A DNA stretch of 64,000 nt from Flavobacterium cerinum (GTDB lineage Bacteria > Bacteroidota > Bacteroidia > Flavobacteriales > Flavobacteriaceae), in contig NZ_CP101751.1 in NCBI RefSeq assembly GCF_024496085.1, positions 806,001-870,000 of the forward strand, given 5' to 3'. Position 1 is the first letter of the stretch. Each line of letters starts with the position of its first letter. A model generated the notes under the pieces. That model was given only the letters and a program-made list of their open reading frames with translations. It was not told where the DNA came from and ran no database searches. Position numbers and translations under genes: made by a program. Positions 46,310-55,837 of the stretch are shown in pieces.

Positions 46310-47230
46310 ATGAAGAAAATATATTTGACCGCCTTTTTAGCCTTAATAGGATTAAATGAGGCCTCAGCACAACAAGACCCGCATTATACACAGTACATGT
46401 ATAATATGAACGTCATCAACCCGGCTTATGCCGGTTCGAAGGAGACTTTATCATTCGGATTGTTGTACCGCAAGCAGTGGGTTGATTTGGAAGGCGCGCC
46501 GTCTACGGCTACCTTTTCGGGTCACAGTCCTGTAGGTAAGAATGTCGGATTAGGACTTTCCGTTATTTCCGATAAGATCGGTCCTGTAAAGGAGAATAAT
46601 GTTTATGCGGATTTCTCCTACACACTTAACTTAGGTGGTGAGCACAAACTTGCTTTGGGATTAAAAGCAGGAGCGACTTTCCACAAAGTAGGATTACTAT
46701 CGGATGTAAGCCCGTTTGTACCGGATGCCAATGACCCTGCTTTTGCAGAGAACACCAGCCGCACGTTTTTTAACGTTGGATCGGGTATTTTCTACTATAC
46801 GCAGAAGTACTATTTAGCTTTATCGGTACCCAACATGTTAAAGTCGACGTATTTGGATTACAACGGTCGTAAATTCGGATCAGACACCCAACACTACTTT
46901 GTAACGGGGGGTTATGTCTTTGATTTGAACGAGAACCTTAAATTCAAACCGTTCTTTATGGTGAAGTCAGCATTCGATGCACCGACTTCCTTAGATGTAT
47001 CGACCAATTTCCTGTTTCATGAGAAATTCGAAATCGGAGCTACTTACCGATTGGATGATTCCTTCGGAGCGATGGTAAATTATGCGATCACGCCAAGTCT
47101 TCGCATCGGTTATGCCTATGACCACATCGTATCTGATTTGAAAGTAACCACACCTTCTTCGCATGAAGTTATCTTATTATTTGATGTAAACTTCTCTAAG
47201 AAAGTGTCCCGATCTCCGAGATATTTCTAA
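46310..47230 (+). CDS. PorP/SprF family type IX secretion membrane protein
   Basis: 306 residues with a signal peptide (YLTAFLALIGLNEASAQ). QDPHYTQYMYNMNVINPAYAGSKE directly after the signal is the PorP/SprF family signature, and the rest is alternating beta-strands (LSFGLLYRKQWV, GLGLSVISDKIGPVKENN) expected of an outer-membrane barrel. SprF-type proteins are needed for export or surface placement of the specific adhesin encoded upstream. It follows the adhesin by 67 bases and precedes an OmpA gene by 19. Confidence 0.93.
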   Translation: MKKIYLTAFLALIGLNEASAQQDPHYTQYMYNMNVINPAYAGSKETLSFGLLYRKQWVDLEGAPSTATFSGHSPVGKNVGLGLSVISDKIGPVKENNVYADFSYTLNLGGEHKLALGLKAGATFHKVGLLSDVSPFVPDANDPAFAENTSRTFFNVGSGIFYYTQKYYLALSVPNMLKSTYLDYNGRKFGSDTQHYFVTGGYVFDLNENLKFKPFFMVKSAFDAPTSLDVSTNFLFHEKFEIGATYRLDDSFGAMVNYAITPSLRIGYAYDHIVSDLKVTTPSSHEVILLFDVNFSKKVSRSPRYF

Positions 47231-47249
47231 TATAAAAGCGACCTAAGAC

Positions 47250-49121
47250 ATGAAGAATTTATATATCACTTTAAGTTTTGTGATCGCTAGTTCGACACTA
47301 TCGGCACAAAACAAAGACACCCAAAGCGCCGACAAACTCTTTAATCGATTTGAGTATGTCGATGCAGCAGATGCCTACCTCAAGTTGGTAGACAAAGGCA
47401 AAGCTGACGGATACGTTTACAAACAACTGGCCGACAGTTACTACAATGTATTCAACGCATCAGAAGCCAGTAAATGGTATGCCAAAGCAACCAGCGAGAA
47501 GCAGGATGCCGAGACGTATTATCGTTATGCTCAAATGCTAAAGGCAGAGGGGAAATACGATGAGGCGAACAAACAAATGCAGAAGTTTGCCAGTATGGCA
47601 CCCAACGATCAGCGTGCGGTAGCGTTTAAACAAAACCCGAATTATTTACCGAAACTGAACGAAAAAGCGAAATCCTTTGATATCAAAAACATGGATATCA
47701 ATAGTGATAAATCGGATTTCGGAGCGGTTTTAAGTAATGACAACACCCTGTATTTTGCCTCAGCCCGAAACACTTCCCGTAAAACCTACGGATGGAACGA
47801 ACAACCGTTCCTGGATTTATACAGCGCTACCTACAATACAGACGGTACTTTTAGTCAGCCTACCCCGGTAGAGAGTATCAACTCGAAATACCATGACGGA
47901 CCGGCTACCATTAGTGCTGATGGTAACACGATGTATTTTGCCAGTGAGAGTTTTAAGGAAGGTTTGTTTGAAAAAGACAAAGCTCAGAAACTGAAATTCG
48001 GACAGGTAAATTTATTTAAAGCGACTAAAAACGGAAGCCAATGGAGTAACATTACTTCTCTTCCGTTTAACAGCAAGGATTACTCTACCAGTAACCCAAG
48101 TTTAAGTAAAGACGGAAAAACCTTGTATTTCTCTTCGAACATGCCGGGCTCGGTTGGCGGAGTGGATATCTGGAAAGTAGCGATTAACTCAGATGGTACT
48201 TACGGAACACCGGAGAATCTGGGTAAAAAGATCAATACCGAAGGAAATGAGAGTTTCCCTTTTATTACAGATGATAACAAATTATACTTTTCATCAGATG
48301 CGCGTCAGGGCTTTGGAGGAATGGATGTTTATGTGATCGACTTAAACAAAGGAACGGATGCTACTAACGTTGGAAAACCGGTGAACTCGGAGAAAGATGA
48401 TTTTGCATTTAGTTTTAATACGACTAAAAACATTGGATTTGTATCGAGTAATCGTGCGGGTGTAGACAACATCTATATGGCGATTCCGGTTTGTGGTGTT
48501 GAAGTAGTTTCGTTGGTTCGTGATGCTAAGACCGGAGCGAAATTATCCGGAGCACGTGTGGCAATCTTAGACGAGAAGAACAACATCATCTCTACTAAAA
48601 CAACCGAAGCAGACGGTACAGTATCGTATGCTGTAGAATGTGATAAAGCTTACACGATTCAGGTAGCCAAAGACGGTTATGAAAGCAATACTTTCCCGGT
48701 TAATAAAACCAAAGGAGGTATCGTTAACGTTAGCGCCGACTTACAGCCGATCGATGTTATTGTTACGGAAACTGAAGTTATCTTAAATGATATCTATTTT
48801 GAATACGACAAGAGCAACATTACCCAACAGGGTGCTTTTGAGTTAGACAAATTAGTTCAGGTAATGAAAAATAACCCGGCAATGGTAATCATGGTTAAAT
48901 CGCACACTGATAGCAGAGGTAGCGATAAATACAACATGAATTTATCAGATCGTCGTGCAAAATCTACAGTACAATATGTAATCTCTAAAGGAATTACTAA
49001 GGACAGAATCTCCGGAAAAGGTTACGGAGAAAGCGAGCCGAAAGTAAACTGTGGTGATAACTGTACGGAAGAAGAACACGCTAAAAACAGAAGATCAGAA
49101 TTCCTGATCGTGAAGAAATAG
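47250..49121 (+). CDS. OmpA family protein with TPR and WD40-like repeats (T9SS-associated)
   Basis: 623 residues with a signal peptide. Domains: TPR-like helices (about 20-125, DAADAYLKLVDKGKADGYVYKQLADSYY), a PD40/WD40-like beta-propeller (about 150-400, repeated LYFASxxxG-type strands), a carboxypeptidase regulatory-like beta domain (about 415-485) and a C-terminal OmpA domain (about 505-623: IYFEYDKSNITQQGAFELDKL, NLSDRRAKSTVQYVISKGI, KNRRSEF). This layout is typical of the third member of adhesin-SprF-OmpA triads; it resembles PorE-like proteins tethering the secretion machinery to peptidoglycan. Confidence 0.9.
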   Translation: MKNLYITLSFVIASSTLSAQNKDTQSADKLFNRFEYVDAADAYLKLVDKGKADGYVYKQLADSYYNVFNASEASKWYAKATSEKQDAETYYRYAQMLKAEGKYDEANKQMQKFASMAPNDQRAVAFKQNPNYLPKLNEKAKSFDIKNMDINSDKSDFGAVLSNDNTLYFASARNTSRKTYGWNEQPFLDLYSATYNTDGTFSQPTPVESINSKYHDGPATISADGNTMYFASESFKEGLFEKDKAQKLKFGQVNLFKATKNGSQWSNITSLPFNSKDYSTSNPSLSKDGKTLYFSSNMPGSVGGVDIWKVAINSDGTYGTPENLGKKINTEGNESFPFITDDNKLYFSSDARQGFGGMDVYVIDLNKGTDATNVGKPVNSEKDDFAFSFNTTKNIGFVSSNRAGVDNIYMAIPVCGVEVVSLVRDAKTGAKLSGARVAILDEKNNIISTKTTEADGTVSYAVECDKAYTIQVAKDGYESNTFPVNKTKGGIVNVSADLQPIDVIVTETEVILNDIYFEYDKSNITQQGAFELDKLVQVMKNNPAMVIMVKSHTDSRGSDKYNMNLSDRRAKSTVQYVISKGITKDRISGKGYGESEPKVNCGDNCTEEEHAKNRRSEFLIVKK

Positions 49122-49127
49122 TGAAAT

Positions 49128-49160
49128 ACATCTGACAGGTTTTTAAAACCTGTCAGATGT
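49128..49160. repeat. Dispersed palindromic repeat, copy 2
   Basis: A 33-base palindrome with arms ACATCTGACAGGTTTT and AAAACCTGTCAGATGT around a central T, seven bases after the OmpA-gene stop. The core TGACAGGTTTTTAAAACCTG is shared with copy 1. Confidence 0.75.
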
Positions 49161-49170
49161 AAAAAAATTA

Positions 49171-49197
49171 AAGGCGGCCAATTAGTCGCCTTTTTTA
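49171..49197 (+). terminator. Terminator of the adhesin triad
   Basis: AAGGCG / CGCCTT stem with a 10-base loop and the T-run TTTTTT, about 50 bases after the OmpA-gene stop. Confidence 0.7.
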
Positions 49198-49299
49198 TTG
49201 GCTTTAAGAGCGTCTTTTTGTCCTTCTTAAAGGCATCGTTGTCTTGAGGGAAATGATGCAGCTTAGGGCTTAAAAATAATGTTTTGAAGTGTGATTGCT

Positions 49300-49332
49300 A
49301 CATCTGACAGGTTCCGAAAACTTGTTAGGTGT
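49300..49332. repeat. Dispersed palindromic repeat, degenerate copy 3
   Basis: The left arm ACATCTGACAGGTT is identical to copy 2; the right arm (AACTTGTTAGGTGT) has decayed by several substitutions. Confidence 0.6.
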
Positions 49333-49365
49333 TAAAATAGGTGTTATAAAGTTGTATGTAAACAA

Positions 49366-49395
49366 AAAACTACACCTTTTTTGGGGTGTAGTTTT
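49366..49395. terminator. Bidirectional terminator
   Basis: AAAACTACACC / GGTGTAGTTTT, an 11-bp stem with a short T/G loop, downstream of the minus-strand gene ending at 49442. Confidence 0.8.
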
Positions 49396-49441
49396 ATATT
49401 GATTCGAAGCGGATTTGTATCTTCAACGGTTATATAACGCT

Positions 49442-49906
49442 CTAATAATTTGCATAGAAATAATAAATTAAAACCCATTTGTGAGCTTTGAGTTTAAACT
49501 CATAGCGCATATCATAACCGGAGTTTTCTTTGTAAATCCTGTAAATCATAGAAGAATCGGTTTTAATGGTTTTGTTTTTAAGAAGGTCTCCGTTAGTCGG
49601 TTTTTGAAAATCTTCTTCTGATGAAAAATCAAAATCGGCTTTATCAAATAGGTATAATGTGTCTTGATCGGTTAATTCCGGATTCATGGCAGCGGAATTA
49701 TAACCCCGCAAAGGAAAAGTAATCCGCTCGTGACGAAATGGTTTATCGGTGATGAATTTTGCTATAAATACTGAGAAATCTTCATCCGACATCGTTTGTT
49801 CTTTGTTGTTGGTAACGATATTGTTTTCGGGTATAACTTTGTTTTCATTGTTTTTGCAGCTTAAAAGCAATAGTAAAATTAAAAGAATGAAAGGGTTTGT
49901 TTTCAT
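49442..49906 (-). CDS. DUF4348 domain-containing lipoprotein
   Basis: 154 residues with a lipoprotein signal peptide (FILLILLLLLSC, Cys17). The mature part MSDEDFSVFIAKFITDKPFRHERITFPLRG resembles the Bacteroidota family DUF4348 (FxxFxxxFxxDxxFQxxRIxFPL), whose function is unknown. It is monocistronic, flanked by terminators on both sides. Confidence 0.68.
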   Translation of the reverse strand: MKTNPFILLILLLLLSCKNNENKVIPENNIVTNNKEQTMSDEDFSVFIAKFITDKPFRHERITFPLRGYNSAAMNPELTDQDTLYLFDKADFDFSSEEDFQKPTNGDLLKNKTIKTDSSMIYRIYKENSGYDMRYEFKLKAHKWVLIYYFYANY

Positions 49907-49957
49907 GGTGTGGATTTGGTTAAACGATCTTTTTATGTATTGCTAAAATAAAATAAC

Positions 49958-49991
49958 AAAAGGCTGTCTCTATCTTTTGTGAGAGCCTTTT
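49958..49991 (-). terminator. Terminator after the 131-aa gene
   Basis: AAAAGGCT-gt-CTC / GAGAGCCTTTT stem with a 2-base bulge; T-rich sequence follows on the minus strand. Confidence 0.55.
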
Positions 49992-50044
49992 ATAGATCAA
50001 TTTTAATTACAAATCAGAGCTAGAACGAATTAAAAGGTTATAGA

Positions 50045-50440
50045 TTACAAATTTGAATCGGTTATTATTTCATCATATTGTAATAAAATATTTATAGCTC
50101 GATCTTCATTGAGCCATGTGTTTTTACCTATAATATAGCCGGAAGCGATGATATAATGTTTTGTTTTGCCGGATTGGATTTTAAATGTCTTACGATTAAA
50201 TTTACCATTGTATTCCTGTATCTTCTCAGGGATATCGATTGTTTCCGTAATAGTGAAATCACATAACCTATCTGGTATGTCGATATATGAGACATCAAAG
50301 AATTCAATATCAATATTAAAACTTTTATCTTCACTATAATTTTCCTGATCCGGAAACATCATAGGACATCGAAGTATCAATATACTATGACTAACGGTAT
50401 ATGACCATAATTTAAAGGTTCTATTTGTTGTTTTTTGCAT
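50045..50440 (-). CDS. Hypothetical protein, immunity-like
   Basis: 131 residues, no signal peptide. The start FKLWSYTVSHSILILRCPMM and the middle FNIDIEFFDVSYIDIPDRL recall a family of small cytosolic proteins found beside polymorphic toxins in Bacteroidota, but I cannot name it. It contains ITETIDIPEKIQEYNGKFNRK and ends in an acidic tail. It precedes nothing on its strand except a terminator and follows the 86-aa immunity-like gene by 85 bases. Role inferred only from likeness and neighbour. Confidence 0.5.
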   Translation of the reverse strand: MQKTTNRTFKLWSYTVSHSILILRCPMMFPDQENYSEDKSFNIDIEFFDVSYIDIPDRLCDFTITETIDIPEKIQEYNGKFNRKTFKIQSGKTKHYIIASGYIIGKNTWLNEDRAINILLQYDEIITDSNL

Positions 50441-50525
50441 GCTTTTCTGGATGTAAAATTATTATGCTATTTTCTGGATAGTATTATTGGAGAAAGATAT
50501 AGCGTATAGTATGAGAGTTGTAATA

Positions 50526-50786
50526 TTACACTTTTTCAATAGTCAAATCTAAAGAATCTTCTCCTAGGGAATTATAAGAGTCTAAATGGATATGATATCC
50601 GGTTGGAATACCATCTTGAGCTAAATTTAGTAAATGATTAGCTAAGGATACAAGCCCGGCTTTATTTGCAGTAATTTTGAAACCGATACCTTCTGCAGAA
50701 GTCTTAATTTCAAAATCATCTTCCCAGTTATAAATAATGCCATTCTCAGGATGATATTTTGGGATTTTTATTTTTACGGTTTCCAT
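50526..50786 (-). CDS. Probable Imm32 family immunity protein
   Basis: 86 residues, cytosolic. KITANKAGLVSLANHLLNLAQDGIPTGYHIHLDSYNSLGEDSLDLTIEKV fits, from memory, the Imm32 immunity family (shown here only in overlapping parts: AGLVSLANHLLNLAQ, GYHIHLDSYNSL). Such proteins neutralise a co-encoded toxin; no toxin gene is seen within several kilobases, so it is an orphan or acts elsewhere. It precedes the 131-aa immunity-like gene on the same strand. Confidence 0.6.
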   Translation of the reverse strand: METVKIKIPKYHPENGIIYNWEDDFEIKTSAEGIGFKITANKAGLVSLANHLLNLAQDGIPTGYHIHLDSYNSLGEDSLDLTIEKV

Positions 50787-50900
50787 TATTAAGGAGATAA
50801 AATTATATAGATTGTTTTGTATAAAGATAATGGAAAGGGTGTATTGTACTACTGTTCTTAAACTAGATTAAAAGACCAAAACCTGTCTCGTGTAAATAAA

Positions 50901-50924
50901 AAAGCAGCCTATATAGGCTGCTTT
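50901..50924 (-). terminator. Terminator after the DUF5689 gene
   Basis: AAAGCAGCCTATATAGGCTGCTTT, a perfect 24-base palindrome with A/T arms on both sides, 22 bases after the stop at 50946. Confidence 0.8.
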
Positions 50925-50945
50925 AAAAATAGATTTTATATTTTT

Positions 50946-52310
50946 TTAGTTTACAGTGATATCATCAATCTGCATAGTAGTTGTAATAGTTGGTGTTCCT
51001 GAATGTTCGAACACAAAATAACCATTACCTGTTAAGCTACCCGGAAGGGTATAAACACCACTAGACTGGAATGTTGAAGCTGATTGTCCTGTAGCTGGAG
51101 TAGAAATACTAAATGAAGAAGTAATATCTACAAAATTACTAAGGTTAATCGGTCCGCCTGCAGTATAGTTAGCAGCTGTAACATAATATACTTTTAATAC
51201 ATTTCCTTGGTAAAAACGAGCAAGCGTTTTAAATGCAAATGTGTTAGCAGCAGTAAAGTCAACCGGAACAAAGAAATACGTTTTAGCAGTAACACCACCG
51301 CTTCCGAAAGAGGTCATCTCGATGTATTTGTTTCCTGTGTTAGCCGGGAACTGTTTTAACTGCCAGTATCTTCCTCCAACAGTTTGATCATTTACATATT
51401 TAGGGAATGCTGTTAAGTTAACTGCATAACTTGTAAAATCTTCAGTAAATGAACCGGTGAAGCTAATGTTAGTTCCACCTTGAGCTGTACTAATGTAAAA
51501 TCTAGGATTTTCTAACATGATATCACGCTCTGTTCTGGCAAGAAATTGGAAGTCGCTGTTGTATTTTGTTAATACACCACGAATTTTTCCGCTTTTGTTA
51601 GGAACTGCTTTACCTGCGAATTTAGCGAATTCACTGGTTCTGAAAATAATTTCATGACCGGTGTTGTCTGTGATTTTCCAGTTAGTAGCACCTCCGATAG
51701 TTGCAGAACTGTTTGCATCGTAATAAGTAGAACCCATAGCAGCATCAGCAAACTGAACATTGTCAAACTCGATAAGTTTGTTAATGTGGTTGTTGTTTAA
51801 TGCTTCAGCAATAGTCATGTGTGATACTAATTCATCTTCATTAACGAAATCACAAGAAGCTTTAGCAGTTCTTCTGAATTCTTCCGGAACCAAACGTCCT
51901 ACAGAAGTACCTTGGTATAAATCACCGATAACTAAAGAACTATGTGCAATTGCGATATAACGATCTTTTAAGTTAACGTATACTTTTCTTCCCGGTTCGA
52001 ATTCGGTATAAATGTTATACATATCAACAGGAATACTGAAACCACGTGATTTATCTAACGTTTCCAAAGAAACCGTTTTGTAGAAAGTACCACCTTCATC
52101 ACTGGATACTACATACGCTTCGATAATATCATCAGTTGCAATTTGCGTAGGAGTAGCAGTAGCAACCGTGAAAATGTCAGCAACTGACTTCGTCGGTGTT
52201 AAGGTATAACATGGTGTATCCGCTTTAGGATAATGATCGCCGTTCACACAGCCGGTTAACATTCCAGCTGAAAGTGATGCGAATAAAAGGGATTTAATTG
52301 AAATTTTCAT
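50946..52310 (-). CDS. DUF5689 domain-containing lipoprotein
   Basis: 454 residues with a lipoprotein signal peptide (LLFASLSAGMLTGC, Cys21). The DUF5689 region covers about residues 50-270 (IIEAYVVSSDEGGTFYKTVSL, FEPGRKVYVNLKDRYIAI, EIIFRTSEFAKFAGKAVP), followed by a beta-sandwich, carbohydrate-binding/choice-of-anchor-like C-terminal domain (about 290-454). It is probably displayed on the outer membrane. It is the third gene of an operon with a TonB-dependent receptor and another surface lipoprotein, like SusD-type partners of uptake systems; substrate unknown. Confidence 0.85.
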   Translation of the reverse strand: MKISIKSLLFASLSAGMLTGCVNGDHYPKADTPCYTLTPTKSVADIFTVATATPTQIATDDIIEAYVVSSDEGGTFYKTVSLETLDKSRGFSIPVDMYNIYTEFEPGRKVYVNLKDRYIAIAHSSLVIGDLYQGTSVGRLVPEEFRRTAKASCDFVNEDELVSHMTIAEALNNNHINKLIEFDNVQFADAAMGSTYYDANSSATIGGATNWKITDNTGHEIIFRTSEFAKFAGKAVPNKSGKIRGVLTKYNSDFQFLARTERDIMLENPRFYISTAQGGTNISFTGSFTEDFTSYAVNLTAFPKYVNDQTVGGRYWQLKQFPANTGNKYIEMTSFGSGGVTAKTYFFVPVDFTAANTFAFKTLARFYQGNVLKVYYVTAANYTAGGPINLSNFVDITSSFSISTPATGQSASTFQSSGVYTLPGSLTGNGYFVFEHSGTPTITTTMQIDDITVN

Positions 52311-52326
52311 CGTTGTAATTTTTAGC

Positions 52327-52938
52327 TTAGAATATTTTTACGTTATCGATCATATAAGCTCCGGAAATCGCAGTGGCAGTACCACCGGTTGCTTTAAATC
52401 CAACATAGATCGTTCCGGAATAGTTTGCAAGATTGATTGCACCGGCTTTGAAAAAGTCGTAATTATTAGTACTTCCCGGTAATGGATTGGTGAAGGAAAC
52501 CTGAGTCCAGGTAGCATCAGTTACATTTGTTCCGTCATAATCCGTTGAAATAAAAACTTCTAATTTGTTGTTTACCAAATCTACTACGTGGTGTTGCGCC
52601 ACGTCGAATGTTAAACGTTTTTTAATAGCACCGTCAATGTTGATTCCAGGAGTTACGATCCACGCAACATTCGATGCTTGTCCGCTGTTAAATGGTGTGA
52701 ATTCAGCATATCCGTTACCTTGATACGCATTCTCAATCCATTTTTTAGTTCCTACCTGAGCGAAGTTAGTCCAACCTTCAAAATCAAACGGAGTGTTTGC
52801 TACAGCAGTTTGGAAATCTTCAAAATAAATAGCCGGAACGATTGGCGGCAAATTGGTGTCCTCTTCTTTTGTACAGCTACTTAAAGCGCCTAAAGCTACT
52901 AAAGCAATACAAAGTGTTTTTATATTAAAATTTTTCAT
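52327..52938 (-). CDS. Choice-of-anchor J-like lipoprotein
   Basis: 203 residues with a lipoprotein signal peptide (CIALVALGALSSC, Cys22). YFEDFQTAVANTPFDFEGWTNFAQVGTKKW-like start (FEDFQTAVANTPFDFEGWTN), VTPGINIDG and the end YMIDNVKIF are typical of choice-of-anchor J/cleaved adhesin beta-sandwich domains. It lies 16 bases before the DUF5689 gene and 25 after the receptor gene. Probably a surface-exposed substrate- or partner-binding protein. Confidence 0.75.
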   Translation of the reverse strand: MKNFNIKTLCIALVALGALSSCTKEEDTNLPPIVPAIYFEDFQTAVANTPFDFEGWTNFAQVGTKKWIENAYQGNGYAEFTPFNSGQASNVAWIVTPGINIDGAIKKRLTFDVAQHHVVDLVNNKLEVFISTDYDGTNVTDATWTQVSFTNPLPGSTNNYDFFKAGAINLANYSGTIYVGFKATGGTATAISGAYMIDNVKIF

Positions 52939-52963
52939 GAAAGTTCTCTTTTACTAGTTTAAA

Positions 52964-55780
52964 TTAGAATGTTAAGTAAACGTTTACAAAATACGTTCTT
53001 CCGTAACCGTAGAAATATTTCGATCCGAATGAACGAGTACCGCTGGCATAATCCATATTTAACTCTCTGTAGTTAGCATTTCTCGCTTGTTCGAAACCAC
53101 CTGTTTTGTAAGTAACATCGAATACGTTGTTAACACTAGCAAAGAAACCTAATGTGTTTCCGCTGATTCTCCATGATTTACCTCCTGTAAGGTTAACCAA
53201 CATAAATGAATCGAATTTCTCCTGACTTAATAACTGACGTGCTCTGTCTTCTGTAACCTCAGGGTAAGATACTCCTGAACCTCCAGGTTGCATAAAGAAG
53301 TTGTTTGTACGGATTAACGGATCTACTTCAACATAACTGTCATCTAAGTAGTTTGCATTAGCTCCGATCCACCAGAATTTAGGATCTCTATATTCAATTC
53401 CAAGGGAATAAGCCTGTTGTGGCATACCACCTTGTCTGTAGTTTTTAAGGTAAGAATCTCCGAAGTTAACAATTGGGTTAAGTCCGGCTGCCTGACGTGA
53501 GTCGATGTTAAGAAGTACAGTTGGGTTATTGCTGTAGATGTACTCACCGTATGAAGCAGAACCTGTAATTTTAATAGTTTTAGATAATTGGTACTCTAAA
53601 CCTAATTCTAAACCGATGTTTTGTTTGTCAATGTTTTTTGTGATTTCAGCCACAAAGTCATTTTCACTGTCATTTCCACCGTCATCAATAGCTCCTAAAC
53701 CTTCAGCATAGAAGAAACCAACTTTAGTTGCATCTTCGATTTTAGAGTAGAAACCGGTTAAACGTGCTTTTAATTTCGGCGCTCTGATGATATAACTTGC
53801 GTCAACACTTGAAATTTTCTCGTCATCTAATCCGCTTACGATATTGTTGTTTAAACGTGCGTTAGTGAAAGCATTTCTTAGCATTGGTGCTTTTGTCATG
53901 TAAGCAGCGTTAACACTTAATAAGTGTTTTCCTGTAATTTTATATGTAAGACCTCCTTTGAAACCGTAGTTGTTAAACTCTAACTTGTCGCTTTTTCCGA
54001 AAGAATTATCTGCATATAATCCGTTTCTGTAAAGACCTTCTCTCTGATATCTTGTTTGAGAGAATGTTTGCGCTAAATAGAAATCAAATTTGTCATATGT
54101 AAATTTGAATTGTGTAAATGCGTCAGCAACGATAGCGCGCATAATGTAGTTGTATCCGTAACGATCTCCTGAATAAACAACACGGTTAGGGTTGTTTAAG
54201 TCACTTTGAGACTGACCCGGAGCAAATCCGCTTCCTTCGTAGAATAAATCCGTATCGATAAATCCGTAGTCACCTAGTGGATCTAACATTTTCTGGAAGT
54301 TTTCTGATTTTAATGAACGGAAGTTAATACCGGCATTTAAAGTAATGTTATCTGATAACTGTGAGTTTAAGATTGAATTAGCTGTCCATGAAACGTCTTC
54401 CATACGGTCTTCATACAAAGCATAGATACTACGTTTGTTGATGTCGTTAGCATGGTACATTCTTTCCCAGTTGATTTGGCTGTTGTTGATGAAATCCACT
54501 CTTGCGATTTCAGCTTGTGCATAGTTAGGTGTATGCGTTGGTAAAGATCCGTCAGCCGGGATATTGTGTAAATTTAAATAATAACTTGGTAAGTTTTTAT
54601 AGTAAGTAGGATCAGGATTGTTACCTCCGTTATAGTCTAATCTTGAGTTTCCGATTCCTCCTGACTGGTAAGAAATATTAGTGTTTAATGTGTTTTTCTC
54701 GTTAATTTTCCAGTAGTGGCTTAACATTAAGATCGGCTCATCAACATTTTTATCTCTTGAGTTTCTCTTTTTACCGTTTTGCCATCCCCAGTAGGAGTTG
54801 TATTCAACACCCATTAAGTCAGTAACTTCCTGTGTATTCGGTGAATTTTTACCTCTGCTGTTTTGTGCATAGATAGAAGTGAAGTTGATACTGTGTTTGT
54901 CATTAAATTTTTTCTCGATACTTGCGAAAAGAGAGTTGGCAGAATAATCTGTTCCGTCAAAATAACCTTCTTTAGCCCATCTTCTGGATCCTGAAACTAC
55001 AAATGCCCATCCGTCTTTGTTCATTCCGGAAGCATAAGTTGCCATAGTTCTCCAGCTGTAGTTTGAATTGGTTCCTGAAAAAGATACTCTCGTTCCGGGA
55101 CGGTAAAAAGAAGCTCTAGTGTTTATCTCCTGCGTACCTAAAATGTTACCGAACGTGTAATCAGAAGGTGCTGAACCCATTGTGAATTCCTGGTTTCTAG
55201 TCGCGTCATTAAGACCTCCCCAGTTACTCCATTGTGGTCTTCCGTCAAAAAGTTTGTTCATTACGATACCATTGATCATTGTTGTACCGTATTCATTATC
55301 CAAACCTCTGATTCGGAATCTTGCCTGACCCCAGTTGAAAGCAGCAGCTTGCTGATAAGCGTCACGGGATGCCTGAAGCAATCCTGCTGTACTCTCAGAT
55401 CCACTGTTGTCATCTCCAAGATCGTTTTCTGTGATTGTGATCAAACTCAATTGTTGTTCAGATGTAATGTCTTCTTCTAAGAAAACAACGCCCAAATCTA
55501 AAGATTGTCCTTTCACAATGCTAAGTGAGAAAGTCTGAGAGGTATACCCTGTACTTCCTACAGTTAACTTTTGTTGTCCTTCTGTTGCAATATCAAAGAT
55601 AAATACCCCTTCTGCGTTAGTTAGAGCAGACTGATTGGTACTTTGAATGGTAGCAACAACATTTCTTAATGGTTTTTGCGTTTTAGAATCAACAACTTTT
55701 CCCTTTAGTGCTGGGGAGTGTTGTGACCAAACAAAAACGGCTTGCAGTACTAATAAGATACTAAAAACAAGTTTTTTCAT
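52964..55780 (-). CDS. TonB-dependent receptor with carboxypeptidase-like regulatory domain
   Basis: 938 residues from ATG 55780, chosen for its signal peptide (LVFSILLVLQAVFVWSQ); the open frame extends to 55840. After the signal comes a CarboxypepD_reg-like domain (about 22-105, LKGKVVDSKTQKPLRNVVAT), then a plug domain (AAFNWGQARFRIRGLDNEYGTTMINGI) and a long outer-membrane beta-barrel ending in an aromatic residue (YFVNVYLTF). It imports an unknown substrate with energy from TonB. It heads a three-gene operon and is divergent from a secreted nuclease-like gene; both start within 140 bases. Confidence 0.92.
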   Translation of the reverse strand: MKKLVFSILLVLQAVFVWSQHSPALKGKVVDSKTQKPLRNVVATIQSTNQSALTNAEGVFIFDIATEGQQKLTVGSTGYTSQTFSLSIVKGQSLDLGVVFLEEDITSEQQLSLITITENDLGDDNSGSESTAGLLQASRDAYQQAAAFNWGQARFRIRGLDNEYGTTMINGIVMNKLFDGRPQWSNWGGLNDATRNQEFTMGSAPSDYTFGNILGTQEINTRASFYRPGTRVSFSGTNSNYSWRTMATYASGMNKDGWAFVVSGSRRWAKEGYFDGTDYSANSLFASIEKKFNDKHSINFTSIYAQNSRGKNSPNTQEVTDLMGVEYNSYWGWQNGKKRNSRDKNVDEPILMLSHYWKINEKNTLNTNISYQSGGIGNSRLDYNGGNNPDPTYYKNLPSYYLNLHNIPADGSLPTHTPNYAQAEIARVDFINNSQINWERMYHANDINKRSIYALYEDRMEDVSWTANSILNSQLSDNITLNAGINFRSLKSENFQKMLDPLGDYGFIDTDLFYEGSGFAPGQSQSDLNNPNRVVYSGDRYGYNYIMRAIVADAFTQFKFTYDKFDFYLAQTFSQTRYQREGLYRNGLYADNSFGKSDKLEFNNYGFKGGLTYKITGKHLLSVNAAYMTKAPMLRNAFTNARLNNNIVSGLDDEKISSVDASYIIRAPKLKARLTGFYSKIEDATKVGFFYAEGLGAIDDGGNDSENDFVAEITKNIDKQNIGLELGLEYQLSKTIKITGSASYGEYIYSNNPTVLLNIDSRQAAGLNPIVNFGDSYLKNYRQGGMPQQAYSLGIEYRDPKFWWIGANANYLDDSYVEVDPLIRTNNFFMQPGGSGVSYPEVTEDRARQLLSQEKFDSFMLVNLTGGKSWRISGNTLGFFASVNNVFDVTYKTGGFEQARNANYRELNMDYASGTRSFGSKYFYGYGRTYFVNVYLTF

Positions 55781-55837
55781 AAATAAAATTAAGTTAATTT
55801 TTTGTTTGCTAAGTCTTAATAAAAACTTAACAGCCTG

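Larger units (their letters stand above)
49198..49441. other. Gene-free stretch with repeat copy 3 and a terminator
   Basis: No open frame of note. It holds a degenerate dispersed repeat (49300-49332) and a bidirectional terminator (49366-49395). Confidence 0.5.
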
